Positions 23,530 to 34,357 of a DNA stretch of 64,000 bases are shown here, piece by piece. The DNA is from Spirochaetota bacterium. Its GTDB lineage: Bacteria > Spirochaetota > UBA4802 > JAGODF01. The DNA is taken from assembly GCA_029974015.1 (NCBI GenBank), contig JARKUF010000038.1, positions 62,001 through 126,000 on the forward strand, read 5' to 3'. The stretch's first letter is position 1. Every line of letters starts with the position of its first letter. The translations under genes were made by a program, and so were the position numbers. The notes below the pieces were generated by a model. It searched no databases and was not told the DNA's origin. It saw only the letters and a list, made by a program, of their open reading frames with translations.

Positions 23530-24642
23530 TTACCGTGACGCCAGAAATTCCTTCATGGCGTCGCTGAAATCCTTTTCAAGTTCGTCCGACGACGAGTAAT
23601 TCCTTTTCATTGTCTCGTACCACATCTCCGAGCTTTCCATGCAAAGATACAGGAACGGTACTGTGGTGCGGCTTGTAATACGGTCAATCAAAAATTTATA
23701 CATTTCCCTCCTGGCGGGTTTGAAATATCTCAGCTTGCCGTCCGCACCGGGAAACATCTCCCCGAGGGTCATTTTTTCCTTTGGAAAAAGCTCTCTCAAT
23801 ACGGCCTTGAATCCCGGAGAGTAGCGGAATCCGCCAAGGGAAATCCAGGGAATGCGGCTACTGTCGACTTCACGGAAGAGCTTTTCAAGCAGTTTTTCGT
23901 ACTCCTCTTTCCAGCCGTCGTACAGTATAACCGGGTCCAAATGAAACGCGGTAAAATACCCGGCCTCGGAGGCCCGTGCCGCCGAGGCAAGCCTTTCGTC
24001 AAGAGTGGCCGTATCTTCCTCGTAATGCGAAATATTGTGGTTAGTCCCCAGGGTCCAGGAGAGCACGGCGTGCCCCCGGTCCCGGATAGCCACAAGGTGG
24101 TCTATATTGGATGATTTCGTCTTCAACTCCAGCATTACATTGCCCGACCCGGCCGTCTCGGCAATGAGGCTCCGGCCGATACCGGTCACCTCGTCGAACA
24201 TAAGGGAATCGGTGAACTCACCTGTCCCTATGCGGTACACCATGTCCTTCCGGGAGGACGCGATAAACTCCCTCAAATCCGAGAAAAGGTCCTCCAGGTT
24301 GGTGAACTGAACTATTCCGTAGGAATTGAGGTATGAATTCAGGAAACAATAGGCGCAGTTATAGAGGCAATTAAAACAAGTGTTCATCACCCGGTAATTG
24401 CAGCAAATCATCCCCGGCGAACCCGGACATTTCTGGAAAAACCTGCCCCGAAACCTCCGTAGCACCAGGACCTCCTTGGAGGGTATCCCCCCGTTCCGCA
24501 GGGAGTTGAGAGCAGCGTCCATCTCCTCCTCGGCGTCGTAATACAGGATGTTTCCCGGACGTTGCGTAAAAGCGCGCACCAGGTCGTTGTCACGGTCATA
24601 CGCCGGAGCGACAATAAACCGTATTTCATCAACAGTTTTCAT
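23530..24642 (-). CDS. Radical SAM protein of the spore photoproduct lyase family
   Basis: 370 residues. The radical SAM cluster motif CLYNCAYCFL follows MNTCFN, the CxxxCxxC spacing of spore photoproduct lyase. Other family segments: YRIGTGEFTDSL, LELKTKSSNIDHL, LSWTLGTNHNISHYEEDTATLDERL and FHLDPVILYDGW. The family repairs thymine dimers in endospores, but homologues occur in non-sporulating bacteria with unclear roles. No sporulation gene is visible. It lies 25 bases upstream of prfB on the same strand. Confidence 0.85.
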   Translation of the reverse strand: MKTVDEIRFIVAPAYDRDNDLVRAFTQRPGNILYYDAEEEMDAALNSLRNGGIPSKEVLVLRRFRGRFFQKCPGSPGMICCNYRVMNTCFNCLYNCAYCFLNSYLNSYGIVQFTNLEDLFSDLREFIASSRKDMVYRIGTGEFTDSLMFDEVTGIGRSLIAETAGSGNVMLELKTKSSNIDHLVAIRDRGHAVLSWTLGTNHNISHYEEDTATLDERLASAARASEAGYFTAFHLDPVILYDGWKEEYEKLLEKLFREVDSSRIPWISLGGFRYSPGFKAVLRELFPKEKMTLGEMFPGADGKLRYFKPARREMYKFLIDRITSRTTVPFLYLCMESSEMWYETMKRNYSSSDELEKDFSDAMKEFLASR

Positions 24643-24716
24643 TCTTCTTTTCTCTTTCGAAATGTGGCGAAGACACTTGTAGAAGACCTCCGAAGATACG
24701 TCAATTGACTATTGAC

Positions 24717-24783
24717 AGGCCCTCATATTCAGGTTTCCCCGGCGGCCTTCGGCGGATTGAGAAACCAACCAGGACAACCTCCC
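24717..24783. repeat. Degenerate dispersed palindromic repeat
   Basis: CAGGTTTCCCCGGCGGCC / GGCGGATTGAGAAACC hairpin with CCTTCGGC core, ending in GGACAACCTCCC. Shortened and partly decayed relative to other copies. Confidence 0.6.
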
Positions 24784-24793
24784 TATTTTTTTC

Positions 24794-24827
24794 TTGCATT
24801 ATCAATCGGCTTTTTATACACTATAAT
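24794..24827 (+). promoter_or_regulatory. Promoter for the 6S-like RNA
   Basis: A perfect TATAAT (24822-24827), with TACACT overlapping it, lies 17-22 bases after TTGCAT. The first base of the folded RNA would be about seven bases past TATAAT. The -35 match is only moderate. Confidence 0.5.
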
Positions 24828-24833
24828 CAGCCT

Positions 24834-25018
24834 GCGTTGCCCGTGATAGGTATTGAAATTTTTGTACCAACACTAAACGCAAGGGGATCGCGAATTTGGG
24901 CATGGAAACCGGGCTTCTTTACTGAAGATGGTTGAAGTGTCCGTGAGAGAACCCACCTGTTACGGCAGGTGCAAAAGAAGATACCTACACGGCAATGGCG
25001 GGTTATTTTTAAACGGGG
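24834..25018 (+). ncRNA. Structured RNA of about 185 nt, 6S-RNA-like
   Basis: The 5' arm (24834-24852, CGTTGCCCGTGATAGGTAT) pairs with the 3' arm (24980-24998, ATACCTACACGGCAATG) through about 17 pairs with small bulges. Inside are a large open region, an apical stem (AACC...CTTC TTTACT GAAG..GGTT, 24906-24933, continued by GGGCAT/GTGTCC) and a small hairpin CACCTG TTACGG CAGGTG on the 3' side of the bubble. Closing stem, wide bubble with 3' hairpin, apical stem and length are the plan of 6S RNA, which sequesters RNA polymerase. A strong -10 box precedes it and a TTATTTTT run follows. No consensus sequence was checked, so the identity is inference. Confidence 0.5.
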
Positions 25019-25031
25019 CATGTAGAATACG

Positions 25032-26081
25032 GTGGCAACCTTTTTGATAGGGCTGGAAGTGCTTTTCGGTACGGAAGAGCCGTGGCCTTCCATCGATCCC
25101 ATTGTGGCGGCCATTGTCCTTTCTCTCTTTACGGTAATTATCATTTTTCTTCTCCTTCTGAGATATTCCTACAAACTCAAGGACAAACAGCGCAAAGCCC
25201 ACCAGCTTTTCCTTTTCAAGGCGAAGCAGCTTGGCTTATCCAACTATCAGTTCAAGGCCCTCAGGGGACTGGTCGACATCATCAAACTCAAGGATCCGAA
25301 CCGGATGTTCTCCGATGAGGCCCTCTTTGAGCGGTCCATAGGCGCTTTCCTCGCGTATCTGAAAAGCGCCGGAGAGGGAGACGAAACCGTGATCGGGATA
25401 TGCAGGGACATCATCATCACCCACGAGAAAATCTACCGCCCCTCGGCCTTCCGTACACCGCTTACAACCCTTGCTGAAATCGAACCTGGCGGCCTCATCT
25501 TTCTCCTTTCCGAAGATGGAGGAGCCTGTATCGCCAAGATTACCGCTATCGTGGAAGGAAAGCTTCTAAACCGGGTATTCTGGAAAGGGGAAGCATCCCT
25601 GCCCCTCGAAGGAAAGAACGTTGATCTTTACTTCTGGAGGGCCGGCGACGCGGAATACAACGCTTCAGTGAAGGTGGTACGGTTTAAGGATAGGGAAATC
25701 GAGGTTGCCATACCCGAAAGTTATACCCGGGGGAAGGAAGTTCGGCTCCCCTATGTGGATGTAATGGTTCCCTGTACAATTAGAAAGGAAACCCCGGAAT
25801 CCCAGCCCGAAAAAGAGGAGGAAAAGGGCGGAAGCATCGGCGGCGCCATCTACAAGATTAATGAGAACGAGGCGGTGGTTAAACTACCGGAAAAAATCGA
25901 CTACCGGGGCCTCTATACCCTGAGCTTCACCATTTCCGACTTCAACGTAAAAATAACCACGAAGGTCATTGCCGACAGGACAATCCAGGAACAGACATCC
26001 ATGTTTTATACTTTTAAATTCACCGCCGCCTCGGACATTGCCCGGAAGATCATTAAAAACTACGTGGTGAAACACCTGTAA
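25032..26081 (+). CDS. Membrane-anchored PilZ-like protein
   Basis: 349 residues with one membrane helix (about 24-42) followed by a basic stretch, a helical region (LGLSNYQFKALRGLVDIIKLKD), and two beta-barrel-like modules, the second after an acidic linker (about 255-265). The layout resembles spirochaete PilZ/YcgR-type proteins that bind c-di-GMP and affect flagellar motors. However, the RxxxR and D/NxSxxG motifs are not clear, so ligand binding is unproven. GTG start just behind the 6S-like RNA. It converges on nifJ. Confidence 0.5.
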   Translation: MATFLIGLEVLFGTEEPWPSIDPIVAAIVLSLFTVIIIFLLLLRYSYKLKDKQRKAHQLFLFKAKQLGLSNYQFKALRGLVDIIKLKDPNRMFSDEALFERSIGAFLAYLKSAGEGDETVIGICRDIIITHEKIYRPSAFRTPLTTLAEIEPGGLIFLLSEDGGACIAKITAIVEGKLLNRVFWKGEASLPLEGKNVDLYFWRAGDAEYNASVKVVRFKDREIEVAIPESYTRGKEVRLPYVDVMVPCTIRKETPESQPEKEEEKGGSIGGAIYKINENEAVVKLPEKIDYRGLYTLSFTISDFNVKITTKVIADRTIQEQTSMFYTFKFTAASDIARKIIKNYVVKHL

Positions 26082-26126
26082 CAAACTCTCCCGTCCCCCC
26101 AAGACGTTGGGATGGGAGAGGCCAAA

Positions 26127-29100
26127 TTATTTCTCCCCACTCCGGGCAAGCTTTCTGTACCTGTTATACCTCCAGATGGCGTCTTCCTTCGCGGCCTTAA
26201 ACAGGGCCTCGGCCTGGTCCGGGAACGCCTTCTTCAGGGAATTGTATCTCACCTCGCCCATCAGAAAATCGTTGAATTTGTCCCAGTTCGGCTCTTTGGA
26301 ATCGAGGACAAAGGGGTTTTCCCCCTGGGATTCCAAGAGCGGATTGTAGCGGTAGAGCGACCAATAACCGCATTCCACGGCGAGCTTGGCTTCCAACTGG
26401 CTTTTACCCATGCCGGCCCGCAATCCGTGGTTGATACAGGGGGAATAGGCAATGATAACCGACGGCCCCGGATAGGCCTCGGCCTCGGTGATGGCGCGAA
26501 GCACCTGCGCCTGGCTCGCCCCCATGGCCACCTGGGCAACATACACGTAGCCGTAAGACATGGCCATCATCCCCAGGTCTTTTTTCCGCACCCGCTTTCC
26601 TGCCGCGGCGAACTTCGCGATGGCCGCCGTAGGCGTGGCTTTCGAGGACTGGCCGCCGGTGTTCGAATAGACCTCGGTGTCCAGCACCAGCAAATTGATG
26701 TCTTCGCCTGTTGAGATAACATGGTCCAGGCCGCCGTATCCGATGTCGTAGGCCCAGCCGTCGCCGCCGAAAGACCAGATTGAGCGCTTTACAAGATAGC
26801 TTTTCAGCTTCAGCATCTCCCTGGCGGTTTCGCTTCCGTCCTTCTCCAAAAGCGGAACGAGAACACCTGCCAATTCCTTAGATTTCACAGGATCGTTATT
26901 AAACTGGAGCCATTGCTCAAGGGCGCGCTTTAGATCTGCCGACTGTGAAGACCCTAATAGCTTCCCGGCCATATCGGACAGGCGGGTCTTCATCTGGTTT
27001 ACCCCAAGCATCATACCGAAACCGTACTCAGCGGCGTCCTCAAAAAGGGAACTCGCCCAGGCTGGTCCCCTCCCCTCGTTGTCGGTGCAGTACGGCGTGG
27101 AAGGCGCGGAACCGCCGTAGATGGACGAGCATCCCGTGGCGTTTGCTATCATCATCCTCTCCCCGAAGAGCTGGGTGATGAGCTTAATGTAGGGGGTTTC
27201 GCCGCACCCCGCGCATGCCCCCGAAAACTCGAAGAGTGGGCGTGCGAACTGGCTTCCCTTCACCGTGGTCCTGGGCACGAGGGTGTCCTTGTAGGTGACG
27301 GAGGAGCTGAAATAGTTCCAGCGTTCCACCTCCCCCATCTGGGTCCCCAGGGGCTTCATGACAAGGGCCTTTTCCTTTGCGGGACAGGTTTCCGCGCAGT
27401 TTCCGCATCCGGTACAATCAAGAACGCTCACCTGTATGCGGTACTTCAGGTTGTTGAAATCCTTCCCCTTGGCGTCCAGAAGGACCGTCCCTTCCGGCAC
27501 GCCTGATGCTTCCGCGTCGTCAAGAAGGAAGGGCCGTATCACGGCATGGGGACAGACATAGGCGCACTGATTGCACTGGATGCAGTTTTCGGAAATCCAC
27601 TCCGGCACGTTCACGGCAATTCCGCGTTTCTCAAAGGCCGTGGTGCCTGCAGGGAAGGTGCCGTCGGCGCGGTCGATGAAGGCGCTGACAGGCAGGAGGT
27701 CCCCCTTCTGGAGGTTCATCGGTTCGGCGATGTTTTTCACAAAGGCCCGCAGCTCCTTTTCGCGCTCCGTCCCCTTTTCTTCGGCAACCTGGATGTTCTT
27801 CCATTCTGCCGGGATGTCCACTTTCACGAGGCCCTCTCCTCCCATGTCGATGGCCTCGTAATTCAACTTGACGATATTGTCCCCTTTCATGCCGTAGGAT
27901 TTTTTTACCGCGTCCTTCATGTGCTCCCGGGACTTGTCGTAATCGATGACGCCGGAAAGCTTGAAAAAGGCGGACTGCATGATGGAGTTTGTCCTGGTGC
28001 CAAGCCCCAGGTCTTCGGCAATTCTGGTGGCGTTGATAATATAAAAATTAATATCGTTTTCCGCCATGAATTTTTTCATCCTGTCCGGAAGCCTCCGCCG
28101 GGTCTCCTCCACGTCCCAGATGCTGTTTAAGAGGAAGGTGCCTCCCTTCTTCAGTCCGTGTATCATGTCGTAGGTGTCTATGTAAGCGGGGACACTGCAG
28201 GCTATGAAGTTGGGCCGCTCTATCAGATAAGAAGACCTAATGGGGTGCTTGCCGAATCGAAGATGGGACACCGTGAAGCCACCGGATTTCTTCGCGTCGT
28301 AGGCGAAGTATGCCTGTGCGTAGTAATCGGTGCTGTCCCCGATGATCTTAAGGGAATTCTTATTGGCGCCGACTGTGCCGTCGGCGCCGACGCCGTAGAA
28401 CTTGGCCTCAAAAACATCCTCCTTGTCAATATTCACCCCTTCGTGCACGGGAAGGGAGGTGAAAGTGACATCATCGACAATGCCGATGGTAAAGCCGTTT
28501 TTCGGCTCCTTCATCTTGAGATTGTCAAAGACCGCCATGAGCATGCCGGGCGTCACGTCCTTCGAGCTCAGGCCGTACCGTCCTCCCACAATCAGGGGAG
28601 CATCTGGTTTTCCGTAATACAGGTCTTTCACGTCAAGATAGAGGGGCTCCCCATTTGCCCCGGGCTCCTTGGTCCTATCGAGGACGGCTATACGTTTTAC
28701 CGTCGCCGGCATGGCCCGGAGGAAATACTTCTCTGAAAATGGGCGATACAGGTGCACCACAAGGACCCCCACCTTCTCGCCATGCCTGGCGAGATATCCC
28801 ACGAGGTCCATCAGGGTCTCAGTCACTGAGCCCATGGCGATGACCACATGTTCGGCATCGGGTGCGCCATAGTAGTTAAAAGGATGATATTCCCTGCCGG
28901 TGAGGGCGGAGATATCGTCCATGTATTTTGCCACGAGGTCGGGAATAGCTTCGTAGTAACGGTTTGAAGCTTCCCGCATCTGGAAGAAAATGTCGGGGTT
29001 CTGGGCGGTCCCCCGGGTGACGGGACATTCCGGATTGAGGGCGTTCTTTCTAAACTTCTCAAGCGCATCGACATCCAAAAGCTTCGCCAGGTCCGCGTAA

Positions 29101-29666
29101 TCGATGACTTCAATCTTTTGGATTTCGTGGGAAGTACGAAACCCGTCGAAGAAATGGAGGAAAGGGACACGCCCCTTTATGGCGGCCAGGTGCGCCACGC
29201 TGGAGAGGTCCATCACTTCCTGGACGCCGCCGCTGGCCAGGAGGGCAAAGCCCGCCTGCCGTACGGAATACACGTCGGAATGGTCTCCGAAGATCGAAAG
29301 GGCGTGCGCGGAAAGCGACCTCGCCGTCACATGAAAAACCCCCGGGAGGAGCTCGCCTGATATCTTGTACATATTGGGGATCATCAGGAGAAGACCCTGG
29401 GACGCCGTGTAGGTGGAGCTCAGGGCGCCGGCCTGTAGGGCGCCGTGCACCGCACCGGCGGCCCCGGCTTCGGACTGCATTTCGGCGACCTTCACCAGGT
29501 TTCCGAAAATGTTTTTTCTGCCGTTTGCCGCCCATTCATCGACATATTCCGCGATGGGAGACGAGGGAGTTATGGGATAAATAGCGGCGACTTCGGTAAA
29601 GGCGTAGGCGACATGGGCGCATGCCATGTTCCCGTCCATCGATTTCATAATCCTCTTGGCCGACAT
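26127..29666 (-). CDS. nifJ: Pyruvate:ferredoxin (flavodoxin) oxidoreductase
   Basis: Single-chain homodimeric enzyme oxidising pyruvate to acetyl-CoA and CO2 with ferredoxin reduction, central in anaerobes. About 1179 residues with all domains: N-terminal pyrimidine-binding domain (YPITPSSPIAEYVDEW), gamma domain (FYGVGADGTVGANKNS), two 4Fe-4S clusters (CIQCNQCAYVCP and CTGCGNCAETCP), and the C-terminal TPP domain with cluster ligand CAGCGET and NATGCSSIYGGSAPSTPY. The ATG at 29666 has AGGAGA upstream; a GTG two codons earlier is possible. Monocistronic. Confidence 0.97.
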   Translation of the reverse strand: MSAKRIMKSMDGNMACAHVAYAFTEVAAIYPITPSSPIAEYVDEWAANGRKNIFGNLVKVAEMQSEAGAAGAVHGALQAGALSSTYTASQGLLLMIPNMYKISGELLPGVFHVTARSLSAHALSIFGDHSDVYSVRQAGFALLASGGVQEVMDLSSVAHLAAIKGRVPFLHFFDGFRTSHEIQKIEVIDYADLAKLLDVDALEKFRKNALNPECPVTRGTAQNPDIFFQMREASNRYYEAIPDLVAKYMDDISALTGREYHPFNYYGAPDAEHVVIAMGSVTETLMDLVGYLARHGEKVGVLVVHLYRPFSEKYFLRAMPATVKRIAVLDRTKEPGANGEPLYLDVKDLYYGKPDAPLIVGGRYGLSSKDVTPGMLMAVFDNLKMKEPKNGFTIGIVDDVTFTSLPVHEGVNIDKEDVFEAKFYGVGADGTVGANKNSLKIIGDSTDYYAQAYFAYDAKKSGGFTVSHLRFGKHPIRSSYLIERPNFIACSVPAYIDTYDMIHGLKKGGTFLLNSIWDVEETRRRLPDRMKKFMAENDINFYIINATRIAEDLGLGTRTNSIMQSAFFKLSGVIDYDKSREHMKDAVKKSYGMKGDNIVKLNYEAIDMGGEGLVKVDIPAEWKNIQVAEEKGTEREKELRAFVKNIAEPMNLQKGDLLPVSAFIDRADGTFPAGTTAFEKRGIAVNVPEWISENCIQCNQCAYVCPHAVIRPFLLDDAEASGVPEGTVLLDAKGKDFNNLKYRIQVSVLDCTGCGNCAETCPAKEKALVMKPLGTQMGEVERWNYFSSSVTYKDTLVPRTTVKGSQFARPLFEFSGACAGCGETPYIKLITQLFGERMMIANATGCSSIYGGSAPSTPYCTDNEGRGPAWASSLFEDAAEYGFGMMLGVNQMKTRLSDMAGKLLGSSQSADLKRALEQWLQFNNDPVKSKELAGVLVPLLEKDGSETAREMLKLKSYLVKRSIWSFGGDGWAYDIGYGGLDHVISTGEDINLLVLDTEVYSNTGGQSSKATPTAAIAKFAAAGKRVRKKDLGMMAMSYGYVYVAQVAMGASQAQVLRAITEAEAYPGPSVIIAYSPCINHGLRAGMGKSQLEAKLAVECGYWSLYRYNPLLESQGENPFVLDSKEPNWDKFNDFLMGEVRYNSLKKAFPDQAEALFKAAKEDAIWRYNRYRKLARSGEK

Positions 29667-29690
29667 TACCACTCTCCTGATTTAGTATTT

Positions 29691-29877
29691 GGGAAGCCCT
29701 AAAAATTACATTTTTAAAATCCCCATAAATGGGAACTTCTGAAAAAAAGCACTCGGGTTTTCCCGCCCGCCTTGCTGGCGGGAAAACGAAACAATTTGAG
29801 GTTGCCTGCTTGCAAAATCAGAACTTATGTTCTCCGCCCGACTTAAGCGGGCTGGAAAACTAAATTTGAGGTTGCCA
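29691..29877. repeat. Tandem pair of dispersed palindromic repeats upstream of nifJ
   Basis: Left end GGGAAGCCCTAAAAATTACATTTTTAAAATCCCC, hairpin GGTTTTCCCGCCCGCC / GGCGGGAAAAC, and right end AATTTGAGGTTGCC, followed at once by a second hairpin copy (TTCTCCGCCCG / CGGGCTGGAAAA) with its own AATTTGAGGTTGCC. The rest of this 500-base gap (29878-30166) holds nothing I recognise. Confidence 0.75.
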
Positions 29878-30166
29878 TCATTCTCTTGTCTCGTAACGGC
29901 AAATTGGCAACCATAAAACTACTTCCGGGAGAAAAAGTTCCATATCCCATTTTGTCCCACGCGACAGGTATTGCAATTCTTTTTCAAGTCAGCAGTAAGA
30001 TATTATTTCCAGGGTCCCCGCCAGTCAGCGGTGACAGTAGAGATTGCCATATATCAATTTGTGAGTATAGCACCTGTCCGCGTCCTATCAAAAAAACATG
30101 CGCCATATTTGAAACACGGGCTTCATCCCTTATAAAAAAGATTTGACTGGATTGCCGCCCCATGAC

Positions 30167-30985
30167 ATGATTTCCTCGATGGAACGCGGTTCGGCCACAA
30201 CCTCCTGTGCGGGAAACGAAATTCCCATTTACAGGGCTTTCTGGGAAGAAAACCTCCAGAAAATGGAGGAAATATCGTCCCGCATAGAAAGAACGCTCAT
30301 CCGGCTTGAAAAAAAATACCTTCATTTCCAGGAAAGCTACGACGAACTCACCGGCTCCATCGACCTTCTTCTGTCGATCTACTCAAGCTACAACAATCTG
30401 GGCGGCGTCGAGTACCTCCTCCGCCTGAAGGCCTGCATAACCGAATACCGGCGTCGTTACAGTCATGAGGGCGTCAGGTTCAACGTGCTCTACCATCTCC
30501 ACGCCAAGGTTAAAGAGATGAGAAACGGGGGCTTCGCCGCCTTCCCACGGGTACGCCATCGAATGGTAGAAAAGGCATCCCTCCCCTCCCCTGAGCCGGG
30601 GTTCATCGCCACCTATCGGTGGATCACTTTCGGGCAAAACAGGGCGCGGTTCGTCACCCCCTACGACACCGTCGATATCCTCCGGGCCGATGGCGCTGAA
30701 GTGTACTTTAAAGACGATGCCGGACAATACTGTCTGGCGGTGAAAGGAGTTCATCACCCGGTCAGGGAACTTATACCGCGTCAAAAAACTGGAGCAAAGG
30801 AAAAAACGGAGTGGTACATTCTCGTCCGCCGGGGAGAAACCGCCAGCTGTTATGCCGCCGCGGAGAGGGGAAGGAGGATCCTTGCCAGGAAGGACATCAT
30901 CGGAATGCAATTAAAAAGATATGGGCAATCCGAGAGAAGCTACGTGCGGCTCTTTGGGCGTAACCACATCTACCTGGATACGTGA
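30167..30985 (+). CDS. Cytoplasmic protein of unknown function
   Basis: 272 residues from the ATG used here. The first 80 form a coiled helical region (EENLQKMEEISSRIERTLIRLEKKYLHFQESYDEL-type heptads). The last 120 are beta-rich (YRWITFGQNRARFVTPYDTVDIL, TEWYILVRRGETASCY). There is no signal peptide and no known motif. The start is weakly supported; no ribosome-binding site stands out. Convergent with the Sua5-type gene, touching it end to end. Confidence 0.55.
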   Translation: MISSMERGSATTSCAGNEIPIYRAFWEENLQKMEEISSRIERTLIRLEKKYLHFQESYDELTGSIDLLLSIYSSYNNLGGVEYLLRLKACITEYRRRYSHEGVRFNVLYHLHAKVKEMRNGGFAAFPRVRHRMVEKASLPSPEPGFIATYRWITFGQNRARFVTPYDTVDILRADGAEVYFKDDAGQYCLAVKGVHHPVRELIPRQKTGAKEKTEWYILVRRGETASCYAAAERGRRILARKDIIGMQLKRYGQSERSYVRLFGRNHIYLDT

Positions 30986-31633
30986 TTATTCATCGGACCC
31001 GCCGAGAAAGTAGAGCGACTTGATCTCCTCGGCCGGGACTTTCCCGGCGTGGATTATGTGCGGTTCGCCCCCCGTTATGTCCACCACCGACGCGCTGGGA
31101 TGCTTCTTGCAAAGCTCGTCGACCACCACGATGAGGTCCACGGCCTCCCCGAATAGTACTGCAATCTCCCTTTTGCGGTACACCGTCTCCTTATTGGGGG
31201 CCGAGGCCCCGGTGCTGTACAGGGGGCCGCCCATCCTCTCTATCACGCTCTGGATAAACCTGTTTCGCGGATAGCGTATCCGTACTTTACCGCCGTTTCC
31301 ACTCTCCTGTTCCCGCAAAATCACCGACACTTCCCCCGGCCATATCCTATTCATAAAATCGTAATCGGATTTGGAATAAAGGGCAAGTTCGTCGAGCATA
31401 CGATAAGATGCTATGAGGGTGGTGATTTCCCGTGGGCCTCCCATAATCTTGGAGGACGCCCTTTTCACTGCACCTGGATCTGCGCCGATGATGCAGTACA
31501 GCCCGTCCACGGGCAGAAGTGTCACGGCCCCCTTACGGAGGGACGCGGCAACCCGCTCGACAATCGACTCTCCAAGATCCCCGTCCTTCCTGAGCCTTTT
31601 TACGGCGATTATTTCCGCTTTATTGGAAGGCAT
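30986..31633 (-). CDS. Sua5/YciO/YrdC family protein
   Basis: The family makes threonylcarbamoyl-AMP for the t6A base of tRNAs, or is an uncharacterised YciO paralogue. 215 residues with the opening strand KGAVTLLPVDGLYCIIGADPG, PGEVSVIL, KVRIRYPRNRFIQSVIERMGGPLYSTGAS, and the ASVVDITGG motif. The KxR substrate motif is altered (KIMGGPREITTLI), closer to YciO-type members, so a t6A role is uncertain. It overlaps the DUF501 gene by 14 bases. Confidence 0.8.
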   Translation of the reverse strand: MPSNKAEIIAVKRLRKDGDLGESIVERVAASLRKGAVTLLPVDGLYCIIGADPGAVKRASSKIMGGPREITTLIASYRMLDELALYSKSDYDFMNRIWPGEVSVILREQESGNGGKVRIRYPRNRFIQSVIERMGGPLYSTGASAPNKETVYRKREIAVLFGEAVDLIVVVDELCKKHPSASVVDITGGEPHIIHAGKVPAEEIKSLYFLGGSDE

Positions 31634-32207
31634 TTCCGCATTTCCTGTCGGGACAGTTGATGGCGTCGCCGAGAAGTTTCTGGGTTATATGGCCCGCCAC
31701 ATTACTTTCGTCGAGCCTGTAATGGGCGAAGTTCATGTGCAGGCACTTCAGTGCCGATCCGTCCCGAACTCCACCCACGCCGGTGTCGAAGAGGCCGATC
31801 AAGTCTTCGGGATACATGCCGCCGAAGTAATTCCGGTACAGTTGTTTCCTGAAATAATAAAAATGCGAATGCGCCGCCGCCATCATCTCCTTGAAAACCT
31901 GCCGGCTTTCAATGAGCGACGATATCTTCGACACGTATCCCCGGTCCTCGAACCTGTGGATGCCGTCATTAAGATAGGGGCAGGTGAGCCATATCAAATT
32001 GGACAGGGCCTCGTGGTTCACCGAATCTGCCGGGCCTTTTGAGCTCAGGGGCGAGAGGACCACGATACGCGGAAATCCGTAAACGCACCGTTCCGCCACA
32101 GCGCATATCGGCGCGGAGGCGGAATGTATCTGCCACTTCACCGCATCGATGTCCCGATCAGTGTAATTTTCGTACTGTATGTTCATCCGCGAAGAGGCGT
32201 CCTGCAT
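31620..32207 (-). CDS. DUF501 family protein
   Basis: 195 residues. The pattern TDRDIDAVKWQI...AVAERCVYGFPRIVVLSPL, then NLIWLTCPYLNDGIHRFEDRGYVSKI and GVGGVRDGSALKCLHMNFAHYRL, is the DUF501 signature (conserved Cys/His, WLTCP, KCLHxxxAH). The function is unknown. DUF501 commonly sits beside eno and divIC/ftsB, exactly as here. The conserved His/Cys pairs suggest metal binding (inference). An ATG seven codons later is another possible start. Confidence 0.8.
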   Translation of the reverse strand: MQDASSRMNIQYENYTDRDIDAVKWQIHSASAPICAVAERCVYGFPRIVVLSPLSSKGPADSVNHEALSNLIWLTCPYLNDGIHRFEDRGYVSKISSLIESRQVFKEMMAAAHSHFYYFRKQLYRNYFGGMYPEDLIGLFDTGVGGVRDGSALKCLHMNFAHYRLDESNVAGHITQKLLGDAINCPDRKCGNAFQ

Positions 32208-32241
32208 GGCCCGGACGGTTTTTTTCTTTTCGGTTGTTTTC

Positions 32242-33970
<1,729 letters not shown>

Positions 33971-34048
33971 TTAATGGCGCCTTCAACAATCATACGTTCA
34001 CGGTTAAATAGCAAGTAATTTTTATTGCAGGCGCTCTCAATCATAATG

Positions 34049-34150
34049 AGGGGACCGCTAAATATTAAATTTTTAAGGTAAGCCTTTTATTGTGTTGCTT
34101 GCACCCCCCGAAGGCGCGCAAGCGCTTGCGCGCCTTCGGGGGGTGCATGA
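34049..34150. repeat. Repeat left end plus perfect 48-base palindrome
   Basis: GAGGGGACCGCTAAATATTAAATTTTTAAGG (family left end) is followed at 34100-34147 by a perfect 48-base palindrome. Its arms read TGCACCCCCCGAAGGCGCGC and on to AAGC at the centre, without one mismatch or loop. The eno-side part of the gap (33947-34048) holds only the eno leader with a TTGAAGG/CCTTCAA pair. Confidence 0.75.
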
Positions 34151-34216
34151 AAATCTCTTGACTAAATGTTCTTTTCCCGTATTATATAGATGCGAAATCT
34201 GGAAAAAAAATTTATG

Positions 34217-34287
34217 GGTGGTCACAATAAATAGGTTTCCCCGTACGCCGAAGGCAGGCGGGAGAACCAATTTACTAAAAGTTTCCA
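34217..34287. repeat. Dispersed palindromic repeat, partial
   Basis: GGTGGTCACAATAAATAGG, then a GTTTCCCCGTACGCC / GGCAGGCGGGAGAAC hairpin around GAAGG, and AATTTACTAAAAGTTTCC. The GTCACAA end resembles the terminal repeat of the element at 5784. Confidence 0.6.
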
Positions 34288-34357
34288 ATTATCGAATCAG
34301 CCCATCAACGGCCGCTGGTCGGCGGCATTTCAAAAAACCATTTCCAGGGGAACAACC

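Noticed and set aside
24834..25018. c-di-GMP (GEMM) riboswitch ahead of the PilZ-like gene
   Set aside because: The conserved GEMM core sequences are absent; pairing of the two ends fits a separate 6S-like RNA better.
29878..30166. Possible gene in the gap between nifJ and the next gene
   Set aside because: Short open frames on both strands have no ribosome-binding site, signal or recognisable motif.
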